This document shows, piece by piece, positions 34,246 to 41,191 of a stretch of DNA of 51,284 nt. The notes below the pieces were generated by a model. That model was given only the letters and a program-made list of their open reading frames with translations, was not told the DNA's origin and did no database searches. Every line of letters starts with the position of its first letter. The first letter of the stretch is position 1. Source of the DNA: Thioalkalivibrio denitrificans (GTDB taxonomy: Bacteria > Pseudomonadota > Gammaproteobacteria > Ectothiorhodospirales > Ectothiorhodospiraceae); assembly GCF_002000365.1 (NCBI RefSeq), contig NZ_MVBK01000035.1:490-51773 (forward strand). Reading direction: 5' to 3'. The position numbers were made by a program, and so were the translations under genes.

Positions 34246-35145
34246 ATGGAACTCGTCCTCGAATATTTCCAGGAGGTCCAATGGGATGACCTGATCTTTT
34301 CCACGCTGCGCATCCTGCTCATCCTGGTCATGGCCTGGGTGATCATGAGCGTGGTGCGCAACGCCCTGGGGCGGATGCAGCGCCGGCTGGTGGAGAGCGG
34401 CAAGCGCCAGGGGGACGTCCCTTCGGAGGCCAGCAAGCGCGCCGAGACCCTGGTGCGGCTGCTGCGCCAGGCGGTGATGATCGTCGTCTGGGTCATGGCG
34501 CTGCTGGTGATCCTCAACGAACTGGGTGTGTCCGTTGCCCCGATCCTGGCCTCGGCCGGCGTGCTGGGACTGGCGGTGGGCTTCGGCGCGCAGAACCTGG
34601 TGCGTGATGTCATCAGCGGGTTCTTCTTCATCCTCGAGAATCAGGTCCGCGTGGGCGACGTGGCGGTGGTCAACGGTACCGGCGGGCTGGTGGAGGCCAT
34701 CAACTTCAGGACCCTGGTGCTACGCGACCTGGAGGGCAAGGTGCACATCTTCCCGAACGGGACCATCGACTCCGTAACGAACCTGACCCGCGAGTGGTCC
34801 GCCTATGTGTTCGACATCGGCGTGGCCTACAAGGAGGACACCGACAAGGTAGTGGGTATCCTGAAGTCGGTGGGCGAGGAGATGAAGGCCGACCCGGAGT
34901 ACGGACCGAACATCATCGAGGACATGGAGATCTTCGGGGTGGACAAGTTCGATGATTCCGCCGTGGTCATCAAGGGACGCATCAAGACCCTGCCCATCAA
35001 GCAGTGGTACGTGGGCCGCGAGTTCCTGCGCCGGGTGAAGTATGCCTTCGACGCCCAGGGCGTGGAGATCCCGTTCCCGCACCGCACCTTCTACTTCGGC
35101 GACGCCAGTCCGCCTGTGCTGGCGCGTATGATCAACCGCGAATGA
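34246..35145 (+). CDS. Small-conductance mechanosensitive channel (MscS family)
   Basis: A 299-residue MscS channel, close to E. coli MscS (286). Two N-terminal membrane helices (about 18-38 and 65-90) precede the pore-lining TM3 with its Gly/Ala-rich pattern VAPILASAGVLGLAVGFGAQNLVRDVISGFFFILENQVRVGD (about 95-140), the standard signature. The beta domain and C-terminal cage follow. AAAGGAG precedes the ATG at 34246. It opens on hypo-osmotic shock and releases small solutes. Its position directly behind the carbamoyl/amide cluster suggests that it serves the same osmotic response. Confidence 0.94.
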   Translation: MELVLEYFQEVQWDDLIFSTLRILLILVMAWVIMSVVRNALGRMQRRLVESGKRQGDVPSEASKRAETLVRLLRQAVMIVVWVMALLVILNELGVSVAPILASAGVLGLAVGFGAQNLVRDVISGFFFILENQVRVGDVAVVNGTGGLVEAINFRTLVLRDLEGKVHIFPNGTIDSVTNLTREWSAYVFDIGVAYKEDTDKVVGILKSVGEEMKADPEYGPNIIEDMEIFGVDKFDDSAVVIKGRIKTLPIKQWYVGREFLRRVKYAFDAQGVEIPFPHRTFYFGDASPPVLARMINRE

Positions 35146-35286
35146 AATGGACAGGATGAACAGGATTGTTTGGGATTGACAGGATTAAGGACTAGAGATA
35201 AAGGACGAAAGACAAAAGACATTTGGACAGGATTAACATGATTTACAGGGTTGTTCTTGAAAGCCTTTGATCCTGTCCATTAATCT
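35145..35286. repeat. ACAGGAT-type tandem inverted-repeat element before the DUF302 gene
   Basis: AATGGACAGGATGAACAGGA and similar units start at the MscS stop codon and end with the inverted form ATCCTGTCCATT near 35272-35283. Part of the middle (about 35180-35220) switches to AAAGGACGAAAGAC-type units. Together with 35957-36001 in inverted orientation it brackets the DUF302 gene. Confidence 0.78.
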
Positions 35287-35397
35287 TGCTCGCCGCCCCT
35301 CGGTGGGAAGGCCTTTCACTTTGCCGCTCGGGCTGGTCAGGCTTCGGCTTGCCGACCCAAAACCGGGCCACTTTGGCAACATTAAGGAGTTGTTCAC

Positions 35398-35919
35398 ATG
35401 AATCATATTCCTGCGATACCGTTCACCTCTCGTTCGTGCCACCGGCTCGCCGCGTTCGGGTTCGGCTTCATGTTGCTGGTTGCGTGGATCCTCCCAGGGG
35501 CTGCGCTCGCCCAGAGCGGGGACCAGCCGCAGCTGGTGGAGGTGGTCAAGAGCAACAAGTCTTTCCCGGAGACTCTGCAGGTCTTCAAGGAAGAGGCGAA
35601 GGCTGCAGGCTGGAGCGTGCTCAACGTCAACAACATGGCCGGTGTGCTCTCCATGCGGGGCTTCACCCTGGAACCGGTGGTGATCATTGATGTGTGCAGT
35701 GGACGCTACAGCGCACGCATTCTGGCCAACGACGATTATCGTCCCGTGTCCGCCTTCATGCCCTGTCGTGTCAGCATCTACCAGACCTCGGGCGGGGACG
35801 TGTTCATCTCGCGCATGAATACCAGCGCATTTCTGGAGATGATGCCCCCGGAGGTCGCCGAGGTGATGGCGGCTTCTGACGAGGAGATCGCGCAGATCAT
35901 TGCCCGAACGGTGCGCTGA
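35398..35919 (+). CDS. DUF302 domain exported protein
   Basis: A 173-residue protein with a long signal peptide (to about residue 39, cut near ALA-QS) and a DUF302 domain: KSNKSFPETLQVFKEEAKAAGWSVLNVNNMA, then a Cys-containing VVIIDVCSGRYSARIL and a MPCRVSIYQT segment. GGACAGGAT-type repeats lie on both sides in opposite orientation. The function of DUF302 is unknown; it is often seen with sulfur- or metal-related genes. An AAGGAG site precedes the start. Confidence 0.87.
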   Translation: MNHIPAIPFTSRSCHRLAAFGFGFMLLVAWILPGAALAQSGDQPQLVEVVKSNKSFPETLQVFKEEAKAAGWSVLNVNNMAGVLSMRGFTLEPVVIIDVCSGRYSARILANDDYRPVSAFMPCRVSIYQTSGGDVFISRMNTSAFLEMMPPEVAEVMAASDEEIAQIIARTVR

Positions 35920-35956
35920 TCCGGGGATTACGTGGCCGCCTTGGTGCAATGTCCGG

Positions 35957-36001
35957 GTTAATCCTGTTAATCCAGAAACATCCTGTTCATCCTGTCCATT
36001 G
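35957..36001. repeat. Inverted arm of the ACAGGAT family behind DUF302
   Basis: ATCCTGTTCATCCTGTCCAT and related units lie in inverted orientation relative to the arm at 35145-35188; the reverse complement matches that arm closely over more than 40 bp. It starts 38 bp after the DUF302 stop and lies between convergent genes. Confidence 0.75.
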
Positions 36002-36034
36002 CCTTTCAAGCCAGCCCCGCTGATTCACCTCCGC

Positions 36035-36400
36035 TCACCGGCTCAACTCCCCCTCGGCCACCCTGTTTCCGTTGGAATACATGTGGATGCGGTTGCCGTC
36101 GAGGACCAGGTCCATGCAGGCCTTGTTGCCGGCCAGGCGGCCGGTGAGCCATTCACGGCAGTACTGGCCGGTGTCGCTCACCCACCAGCGCGCGGATTCG
36201 CCGCGCTGGTCCACGAGGGATCCGTCCGCGCGGAACTCCAGCGTGTAGGCCGACTGGCTGCGCAGATAGACCCCCGACAGGGTGGCGCCTTCAAGCAGCG
36301 CCCGGACCTCGGTCTGGTCACGGAGGTAGTCTTGGGCCGCGGCCGCGCCTGCCAGCAGGGCCAGGGTCAGGGCAGTCGCGCGGGCGATCGTTTTCGTCAT
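36035..36400 (-). CDS. Small exported hypothetical protein
   Basis: A 121-residue protein with a signal peptide (MTKTIARATALTLALLAGAA, cut near AAA-QD). The mature domain of about 100 residues contains LEGATLSGVYLRSQSAYTLEFRADGSLVDQRGESARWWVSDTGQYCREWL and two cysteines that could pair. The pattern recalls small periplasmic beta-sheet proteins of unknown function. The ATG at 36400 lacks a strong ribosome site but gives a proper signal peptide; a start at 36439 would add 13 non-signal residues. Confidence 0.7.
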   Translation of the reverse strand: MTKTIARATALTLALLAGAAAAQDYLRDQTEVRALLEGATLSGVYLRSQSAYTLEFRADGSLVDQRGESARWWVSDTGQYCREWLTGRLAGNKACMDLVLDGNRIHMYSNGNRVAEGELSR

Positions 36401-36825
36401 CGGCTGTGGTCGTCGTGTGTCAGAATGGCCTGTCAGCATAGCGCAACCAAGCCCGGATTATTGCAGCGAACCGGGGGCCGGGAAGCGGCCTTGGGCCTGC
36501 CCGGCGGTCATTCTAAAGATGTGCCAAGAATGCAAAGTTTGATCGAAATCAAGGCGTATGATACCGGTGGACAGTCAATAATAGGGTCAAGGATAGGGAA
36601 TATGGGGGCCGGAGCCCGTTTTCTCGACGCCTTGCTGCATCAGGGAAGGCCGGGCCGGGCTAGCTCTCGTCCATGCGCCCCGAGGCCATGATTCCAGGGG
36701 AGGGACACGCCCGCCATTCGATCGGAAAGCCCAGTGCTGACAAGAACTGACTATATGACGCCCGAACCGCTGCCAGACGCTGCCAAGCATGCCGGCAAGG
36801 GCCATGAGACAAGGCTGGTGCAACG
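36401..36825. other. Upstream region of the nir cluster
   Basis: This 425-bp gap contains the FNR-type promoter at 36539-36587 and a leader of about 240 nt. Apart from short unremarkable frames I see no gene, and no known riboswitch pattern was recognised. Confidence 0.45.
36539..36587 (+). promoter_or_regulatory. FNR/ANR/DNR-type box and promoter of the nir cluster
   Basis: TTGATCGAAATCAA (36539-36552) is a perfect palindromic FNR-family box. Its centre at 36545.5 is 41.5 bp before 36587, and TCAATA/CAATAA (36575-36581) fits as the -10 element. This is the geometry of a class II FNR promoter, so induction at low oxygen or by NO is expected. The leader to nirE is about 240 nt. Confidence 0.82.
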
Positions 36826-37617
36826 ATGAACGACGATCCCTGCGTGTACCTGGTGGGAACCGGGCCGGGTGATCCCGACCTTCTGACCGTCAGGGCCCTG
36901 CGCCTGATCGAGCAGGCCGACGTGGTGGTCTATGACCGCCTCGTGGCCCCCGGGGTGCTGGACCTGGTCCCCGCCGGCGCCAGCCGCATCTACGTGGGCA
37001 AGGCCACCGATCGCCACACCCTGCCACAGGACGAGATCAACCGGCTGCTGCTCAAGGTGGCCGGCCGCGCCCGGGTCGTGGTACGGCTCAAGGGCGGGGA
37101 TCCGTTCGTTTTCGGCCGGGGTGGCGAGGAAGCGGAGTTTCTGCGCCGGCACAACGTGCGCTTCGAAGTGGTCCCCGGGGTCACGGCGGCTACGGCCGTG
37201 ACCACCTATGCCGGTATCCCCCTGACCCATCGGGGCCTGTCCACGGGGGTGCAGATCATCACGGGCCACAGCCGTGCCAACGGCCCCCTCGAGCACGACT
37301 GGGCGCGGCTGGCCAACCCCGATCAGACGCTGGTCATCTACATGGGCGTGTCGAACATCGACGAAATCAGCGCCCGGCTCATGGAGGCCGGCCTGTCGGG
37401 TGATACCCCCGCAGCGGCGATCCAGGACGGCGCCACAAGCCGGCAGCGGCGCCTGGTGACCACGCTGGCCCAGCTGGGCCGCGAGACCCGCGAGGCCGAT
37501 CTGCGTCCGCCGGTGCTGTTCGTCATCGGGCGGGTGGTGAGCATGGCGGATACCCTGGACTGGTATCGGCCCGAGCAGGCGGAGGCGTGCCCCACGGCGC
37601 GAGAGCGCAGTGCATAG
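36826..37617 (+). CDS. nirE: Uroporphyrinogen-III C-methyltransferase (heme d1 pathway)
   Basis: A 263-residue SUMT. It uses SAM to methylate uroporphyrinogen III at C2 and C7, giving precorrin-2, the first committed step to heme d1. Marks are VYLVGTGPGDPDLLTVRALRL, YVGKATDRHTLPQDEIN, VRLKGGDPFVFGRGGEEAEFL and VPGVTAATAVTTYAGIPLTHRG. It lacks the CysG oxidase/chelatase domain. The nir context indicates NirE rather than CobA or CysG. Its stop overlaps the next start, so translation is coupled. The FNR-type box upstream probably drives it and the rest of the cluster. Confidence 0.93.
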   Translation: MNDDPCVYLVGTGPGDPDLLTVRALRLIEQADVVVYDRLVAPGVLDLVPAGASRIYVGKATDRHTLPQDEINRLLLKVAGRARVVVRLKGGDPFVFGRGGEEAEFLRRHNVRFEVVPGVTAATAVTTYAGIPLTHRGLSTGVQIITGHSRANGPLEHDWARLANPDQTLVIYMGVSNIDEISARLMEAGLSGDTPAAAIQDGATSRQRRLVTTLAQLGRETREADLRPPVLFVIGRVVSMADTLDWYRPEQAEACPTARERSA

Positions 37618-37957
37618 AGCAGTGGATAGATTCGTAATCGCAATACCGCTCGCCGTGCTGCTGGCCATGGGGGCCGGACCGGCAGCCATGGCCGGAGAGG
37701 CGCCCATCGACGACGAGCGCAAGGCTCACTTGCGCCACCTGGTCAAGCAGGACTGCGGTTCCTGCCACGGCCTGACCATGCGCGGCGGGCTGGGCCCGCC
37801 GATCACGCCCGAGGCACTGGCGCAGCGCGACCGGGAGACAATGGTGTACACCGTCCTGTACGGACGCCCCGGCACGCCCATGCCGCCCTGGTCTAGTATC
37901 CTGACTGAGCAGGAAGCCCGGTGGATTGTGGACCTGTTATACGAAGGAGACCTGTAG
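37610..37957 (+). CDS. nirC: NirC-type periplasmic cytochrome c
   Basis: A 115-residue monoheme cytochrome c with a signal peptide (cut near MAG-EA) and a single heme site C49-G-S-C52-H53. A methionine ligand is likely in TPMPPW. The start is GTG at 37610, overlapping the nirE stop; GTG at 37622 is an alternative. NirC-type proteins take part in the last periplasmic steps of heme d1 synthesis or supply electrons to NirS/NirN. The stop TAG overlaps the GTG start of nirF (37957). Confidence 0.85.
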   Translation: MHRAVDRFVIAIPLAVLLAMGAGPAAMAGEAPIDDERKAHLRHLVKQDCGSCHGLTMRGGLGPPITPEALAQRDRETMVYTVLYGRPGTPMPPWSSILTEQEARWIVDLLYEGDL

Positions 37958-39147
37958 TGAGGCGCACGAAACTTGCCGGATGCCTGCTGTGGGTGCTGCT
38001 GCTCGCCTGCCCCCTGGCGCTTGCCGGTCAGTCCGACGGCCTGCGCGCCACGGGCGATCTGGGCGTGATCATCGAGCGGGCCACCGGCAGCATCCAGATC
38101 ATCGAGACCACCTCGCGCACCAGCCTGGCCCGGATCACCGGGCTCGGCGATCTCTCCCATGCCTCGGTGAAGTATTCCCGGGACGAGCGCTATGCCTACA
38201 TCTTCGGCCGCGACGGCGGGCTCACCCAGGTGGACATGCTCAGGCGCAAGATCACCAACCGCATCATCCAGTCGGGCAACAGCATCGGGGGTGCGATCTC
38301 CCAGGACGGGCGGCTGCTGGCCGTGGCCAACTACGATCCCGGCGGCGTGAAGGTGTTTGATGCCCGCACCCTGGAACTGGTGGCCGACATCCCCGCCAAG
38401 GACGACGGAGGCGAGCGCTCCAAGGTGGTGGGCCTCGTGGACGCGCCGCGCCAGCGTTTTGTGTTCAGCCTGTTCGAGGCCGGCGAGATCTGGGTGGCGG
38501 ATTTCAGCGGGGGCGATACCCCGGAGATCACCCGCCACCGGGACGTGGGGCGCCAGCCCTACGATGCGCTGATCACCCCTGACGGCCGCTACTACATCGC
38601 CGGGCTGTTCGGCGAGGACGGCATGGCCATGCTGGACCTGCGCCGGCCGCAGGACGGCGTGCAGCGCATCATGGACGGTTACGGGCGCGGCGACGAGCCG
38701 CTGCCGGTGTTCAAGATGCCGCACCTGGAGGGCTGGGCCATGGCCGGTGACTATGCCTTCATGCCGGCGGTGGGGCACCACTCGGTCCTGGTGGTGGACC
38801 GGCGCGACTGGAGCGAGGTCAAGCGCATTCCGGTCCACGGGCAGCCCATCTTCGTCATGGCCAGCCCCGACCAGCACGCGGTGTGGGTCAATTTCGCCTA
38901 CCCGGACAATGACACGCTGCAGGTGATCGACGTGGATACCCTCGAGATCAAGGCATCCCTGAAGCCCGGGCCCGCCGTGCTGCACATGGAGTTCACGCCC
39001 CGGGGCGAGCACATCTGGGTGTCGGTGCGTGACGCCAACGAGGTGCACATCTACGACAGCTATTCCCTGGAGAAGCTCGGACAGCTGCCCGTGGAAAGCC
39101 CCAGCGGCATCTTCCTCACCGCCCGCGCCCACCGGATCGGACTCTGA
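37957..39147 (+). CDS. nirF: Heme d1 biosynthesis protein NirF
   Basis: A 396-residue eight-bladed beta-propeller related to the d1 domain of cytochrome cd1. The start is GTG at 37957, overlapping the nirC stop. The signal region MRRTKLAGCLLWVLLLACPL ends in LLAC, which could be a lipobox, as NirF is a lipoprotein in some denitrifiers; a cut at ALA-GQ is the alternative. Propeller marks are YAYIFGRDGGLTQVDMLRRK, GHHSVLVVDRRDWSEVKRI and PRGEHIWVSVRDANEVHIYD. It acts in the periplasm on a late heme d1 precursor. Confidence 0.94.
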   Translation: MRRTKLAGCLLWVLLLACPLALAGQSDGLRATGDLGVIIERATGSIQIIETTSRTSLARITGLGDLSHASVKYSRDERYAYIFGRDGGLTQVDMLRRKITNRIIQSGNSIGGAISQDGRLLAVANYDPGGVKVFDARTLELVADIPAKDDGGERSKVVGLVDAPRQRFVFSLFEAGEIWVADFSGGDTPEITRHRDVGRQPYDALITPDGRYYIAGLFGEDGMAMLDLRRPQDGVQRIMDGYGRGDEPLPVFKMPHLEGWAMAGDYAFMPAVGHHSVLVVDRRDWSEVKRIPVHGQPIFVMASPDQHAVWVNFAYPDNDTLQVIDVDTLEIKASLKPGPAVLHMEFTPRGEHIWVSVRDANEVHIYDSYSLEKLGQLPVESPSGIFLTARAHRIGL

Positions 39148-39149
39148 GC

Positions 39150-39611
39150 ATGGTCATGGAACTCACCCACCTGGAAAAGCGGCTGCTCAACGACTTTCAG
39201 CGTGACCTGCCGCTGAGCCAAAGGCCGTATGCGGATATGGCCGAGCAACTGGGGGTGAGCGAACAGGAGGTGATCGATACGCTGGAACGGCTCCGGGAGC
39301 GGGGCGTGGTGAGCCGCGTGGGCGCGGTGTTCCGGCCCCACAGCGTGGGTGTCAGCACGCTGGCCGCCATGGCGGTGCCCGAGGCCGAGCTGGAGCGGGT
39401 GGCCGAGGCCATTACCGCTTACCCGCACGTCAATCACAACTACGAGCGTGAGCACGAGTACAACCTCTGGTTCGTGGTGACCGCGAAGGATGAATCCGAA
39501 CTGTGCGGCGTGCTGGAGGACATGGAGCGCAGCACGGGGCTTTCCGTCCTGGCGCTGCCGCTGCTCGAGGACTATCACATCGACCTGGGGTTTGACCTGC
39601 AATGGACATGA
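39150..39611 (+). CDS. nirD: Heme d1 biosynthesis protein NirD (AsnC-like)
   Basis: A 153-residue AsnC/Lrp-like protein used as an enzyme, not a regulator. With NirL, NirG and NirH it decarboxylates siroheme propionates to 12,18-didecarboxysiroheme. NHNYEREHEYNLWFVVTA (about 91-108) is the NirD/NirG-type signature. The DNA-binding-like N-terminal part starts LTHLEKRLLNDFQRDLPLSQRPYADMAEQLG. It follows nirF by 2 bp and overlaps nirL by 10 bp. Confidence 0.9.
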   Translation: MVMELTHLEKRLLNDFQRDLPLSQRPYADMAEQLGVSEQEVIDTLERLRERGVVSRVGAVFRPHSVGVSTLAAMAVPEAELERVAEAITAYPHVNHNYEREHEYNLWFVVTAKDESELCGVLEDMERSTGLSVLALPLLEDYHIDLGFDLQWT

Positions 39612-40183
39612 GCGCCTTCAGGGAACATCTGCGGCAGATCCGCAGCCGGGTCGGTTTCCTGGAGGACACCGACCTGGCCCTGATCGGTGCCATCGAAAAG
39701 GGCCTGCCGCTCTCGCCCCGGCCCTACGCGGAGGTCGCGGCCGGGCTCGGCATCAGCGAGCAGGAGGTGCTGCGGCGGCTGGCGGCGCTGCGCAACCGCG
39801 GCGTCATCAAGCGCTTGGGCGTCGTGGTGCGCCACCGCGAGCTGGGCTATCGCGCCAACGCCATGGTGGTCTGGGATGTACCGGACGACACGGTGGGCGA
39901 GCTGGGCCGCTGCTTCAGCGGCTACGACTTCGTCACCCTGTGCTACCGCAGGCCCCGGCAGTTGCCACAGTGGCCGTACAACCTGTTCTGCATGATACAC
40001 GGCAAGACCCGGGACGAGGTGCAGGCGCGTATCGCGCAGCTGGTGCAGGAATGCGGGCTCGAGTCGGTGCAGCATCAGGTGCTGTTCAGCCGTCGCCGAT
40101 TCAAGCAGTGCGGCGCCCGTTACCATGGCGTGACGACGTGCCCCGCACTTGCCGACGCGCGGGAGGCCGACTATGCGACCTGA
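39602..40183 (+). CDS. nirL: Heme d1 biosynthesis protein NirL (AsnC-like)
   Basis: A 193-residue member of the siroheme decarboxylase family. VTLCYRRPRQLPQWPYNLFCMIHG (about 119-142) is the NirL/NirH-type signature. The alternation of D-type and L-type subunits continues in the next two genes, so D/L and G/H are probably functional pairs. It overlaps nirD by 10 bp and nirG by 11 bp, which indicates stoichiometric, coupled translation. Assignment as L rather than H rests on gene order. Confidence 0.85.
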   Translation: MDMSAFREHLRQIRSRVGFLEDTDLALIGAIEKGLPLSPRPYAEVAAGLGISEQEVLRRLAALRNRGVIKRLGVVVRHRELGYRANAMVVWDVPDDTVGELGRCFSGYDFVTLCYRRPRQLPQWPYNLFCMIHGKTRDEVQARIAQLVQECGLESVQHQVLFSRRRFKQCGARYHGVTTCPALADAREADYAT

Positions 40184-40646
40184 TGCCGCCCGCCCGGATG
40201 CCCTGGACAGCCTGGACCGGCGCATCATCAATACCCTGCAGGACGGCTTTCCCGTCAGCGAGCGGCCCTATGCGGAGGTGGCGCGGCAACTGGGCACCGA
40301 CGAGGACACGCTGCTGGCGCGTCTGAAGCGGCTGCTGGATGAACGTATCCTCACCCGCTTCGGTCCCATGTACCAGGCGGAGCGCCTGGGCGGCGCCTTT
40401 TCCCTGGTGGCCATGAAGGTACCGCCCGAGGATTTCGATCGTGTGGCGGAGATCGTCAACGGTTTTACCGAGGTGGCCCACAACTACCAGCGCGAGCATG
40501 CCTTCAACATGTGGTTCGTGCTCGCCACCGAAACGCCCGAGGCCATCACGGACGTCCTGCGCCGCATCGAGCAGGCGAGCGGTTATCCCTGCTACAACAT
40601 GCCCAAGCTGGAAGAGTATTACGTCAGGCTGAGGCTGCCGGTATGA
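40173..40646 (+). CDS. nirG: Heme d1 biosynthesis protein NirG (AsnC-like)
   Basis: A 157-residue siroheme decarboxylase subunit of the D/G type, with AHNYQREHAFNMWFVLATE. The ATG at 40173 lies inside the nirL end (11-bp overlap). The order D-L-G-H is that of Pseudomonas denitrifiers. Gly/Arg-rich segments such as YQAERLGGAFSLVAMKVPPEDFDRV are also family-like. The stop overlaps the nirH start by 4 bp (ATGA). Confidence 0.86.
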   Translation: MRPDAARPDALDSLDRRIINTLQDGFPVSERPYAEVARQLGTDEDTLLARLKRLLDERILTRFGPMYQAERLGGAFSLVAMKVPPEDFDRVAEIVNGFTEVAHNYQREHAFNMWFVLATETPEAITDVLRRIEQASGYPCYNMPKLEEYYVRLRLPV

Positions 40647-41182
40647 GCATCGTCACGAGTGCCACAAGCCAGGGGATCGAGGAAGCGCGCGCCGACGGGC
40701 CGGCGGCCATCGACAGCCTGGATCGCGCCCTGATCGTCGCCACCCAGGCGGGGCTGCCGCTGGTGCCGGAGCCCTACGCGCACATCGCCGCGGAAGTCGG
40801 TATCGATGTGCAGGAGGTCATGCAGCGGCTGCGCCGCATGCAGGATCGGGGGATCATCCGCCGGATCGCGGCCGTGCCGAATCACTACCGGCTGGGATTC
40901 ACCGCCAACGGCATGAGCGTCTGGAACGTGCCCGACGACAGGATCGGCGAGCTGGGGCCGCGTGTCGGGGCGCTCGAGTTCGTCAGCCACTGCTACCATC
41001 GCCCGCGTCATCTGCCGGACTGGCCCTACAACCTGTTCGCCATGGTGCATGCGGGCAGCCGCGAGGAGGCGCACCGGAAGGTGCAGATGATCTCCCAACT
41101 CCTGGGCGAGGACGACCACGGCCACGAAGTGCTGTTCAGTCAGCGCATTCTCAAGAAAACGGGCCTGCGCCTGACTGCGTGA
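40643..41182 (+). CDS. nirH: Heme d1 biosynthesis protein NirH (AsnC-like)
   Basis: A 179-residue siroheme decarboxylase subunit of the L/H type, with VSHCYHRPRHLPDWPYNLFAMVHAG (about 113-137). It has a longer, disordered N-terminus (MSIVTSATSQGIEEARADGP). The ATG at 40643 overlaps the nirG stop. It is followed 9 bp later by nirJ. Four separate subunits, rather than NirDL-type fusions, are present. Confidence 0.86.
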   Translation: MSIVTSATSQGIEEARADGPAAIDSLDRALIVATQAGLPLVPEPYAHIAAEVGIDVQEVMQRLRRMQDRGIIRRIAAVPNHYRLGFTANGMSVWNVPDDRIGELGPRVGALEFVSHCYHRPRHLPDWPYNLFAMVHAGSREEAHRKVQMISQLLGEDDHGHEVLFSQRILKKTGLRLTA

Positions 41183-41191
41183 GGTAACACC

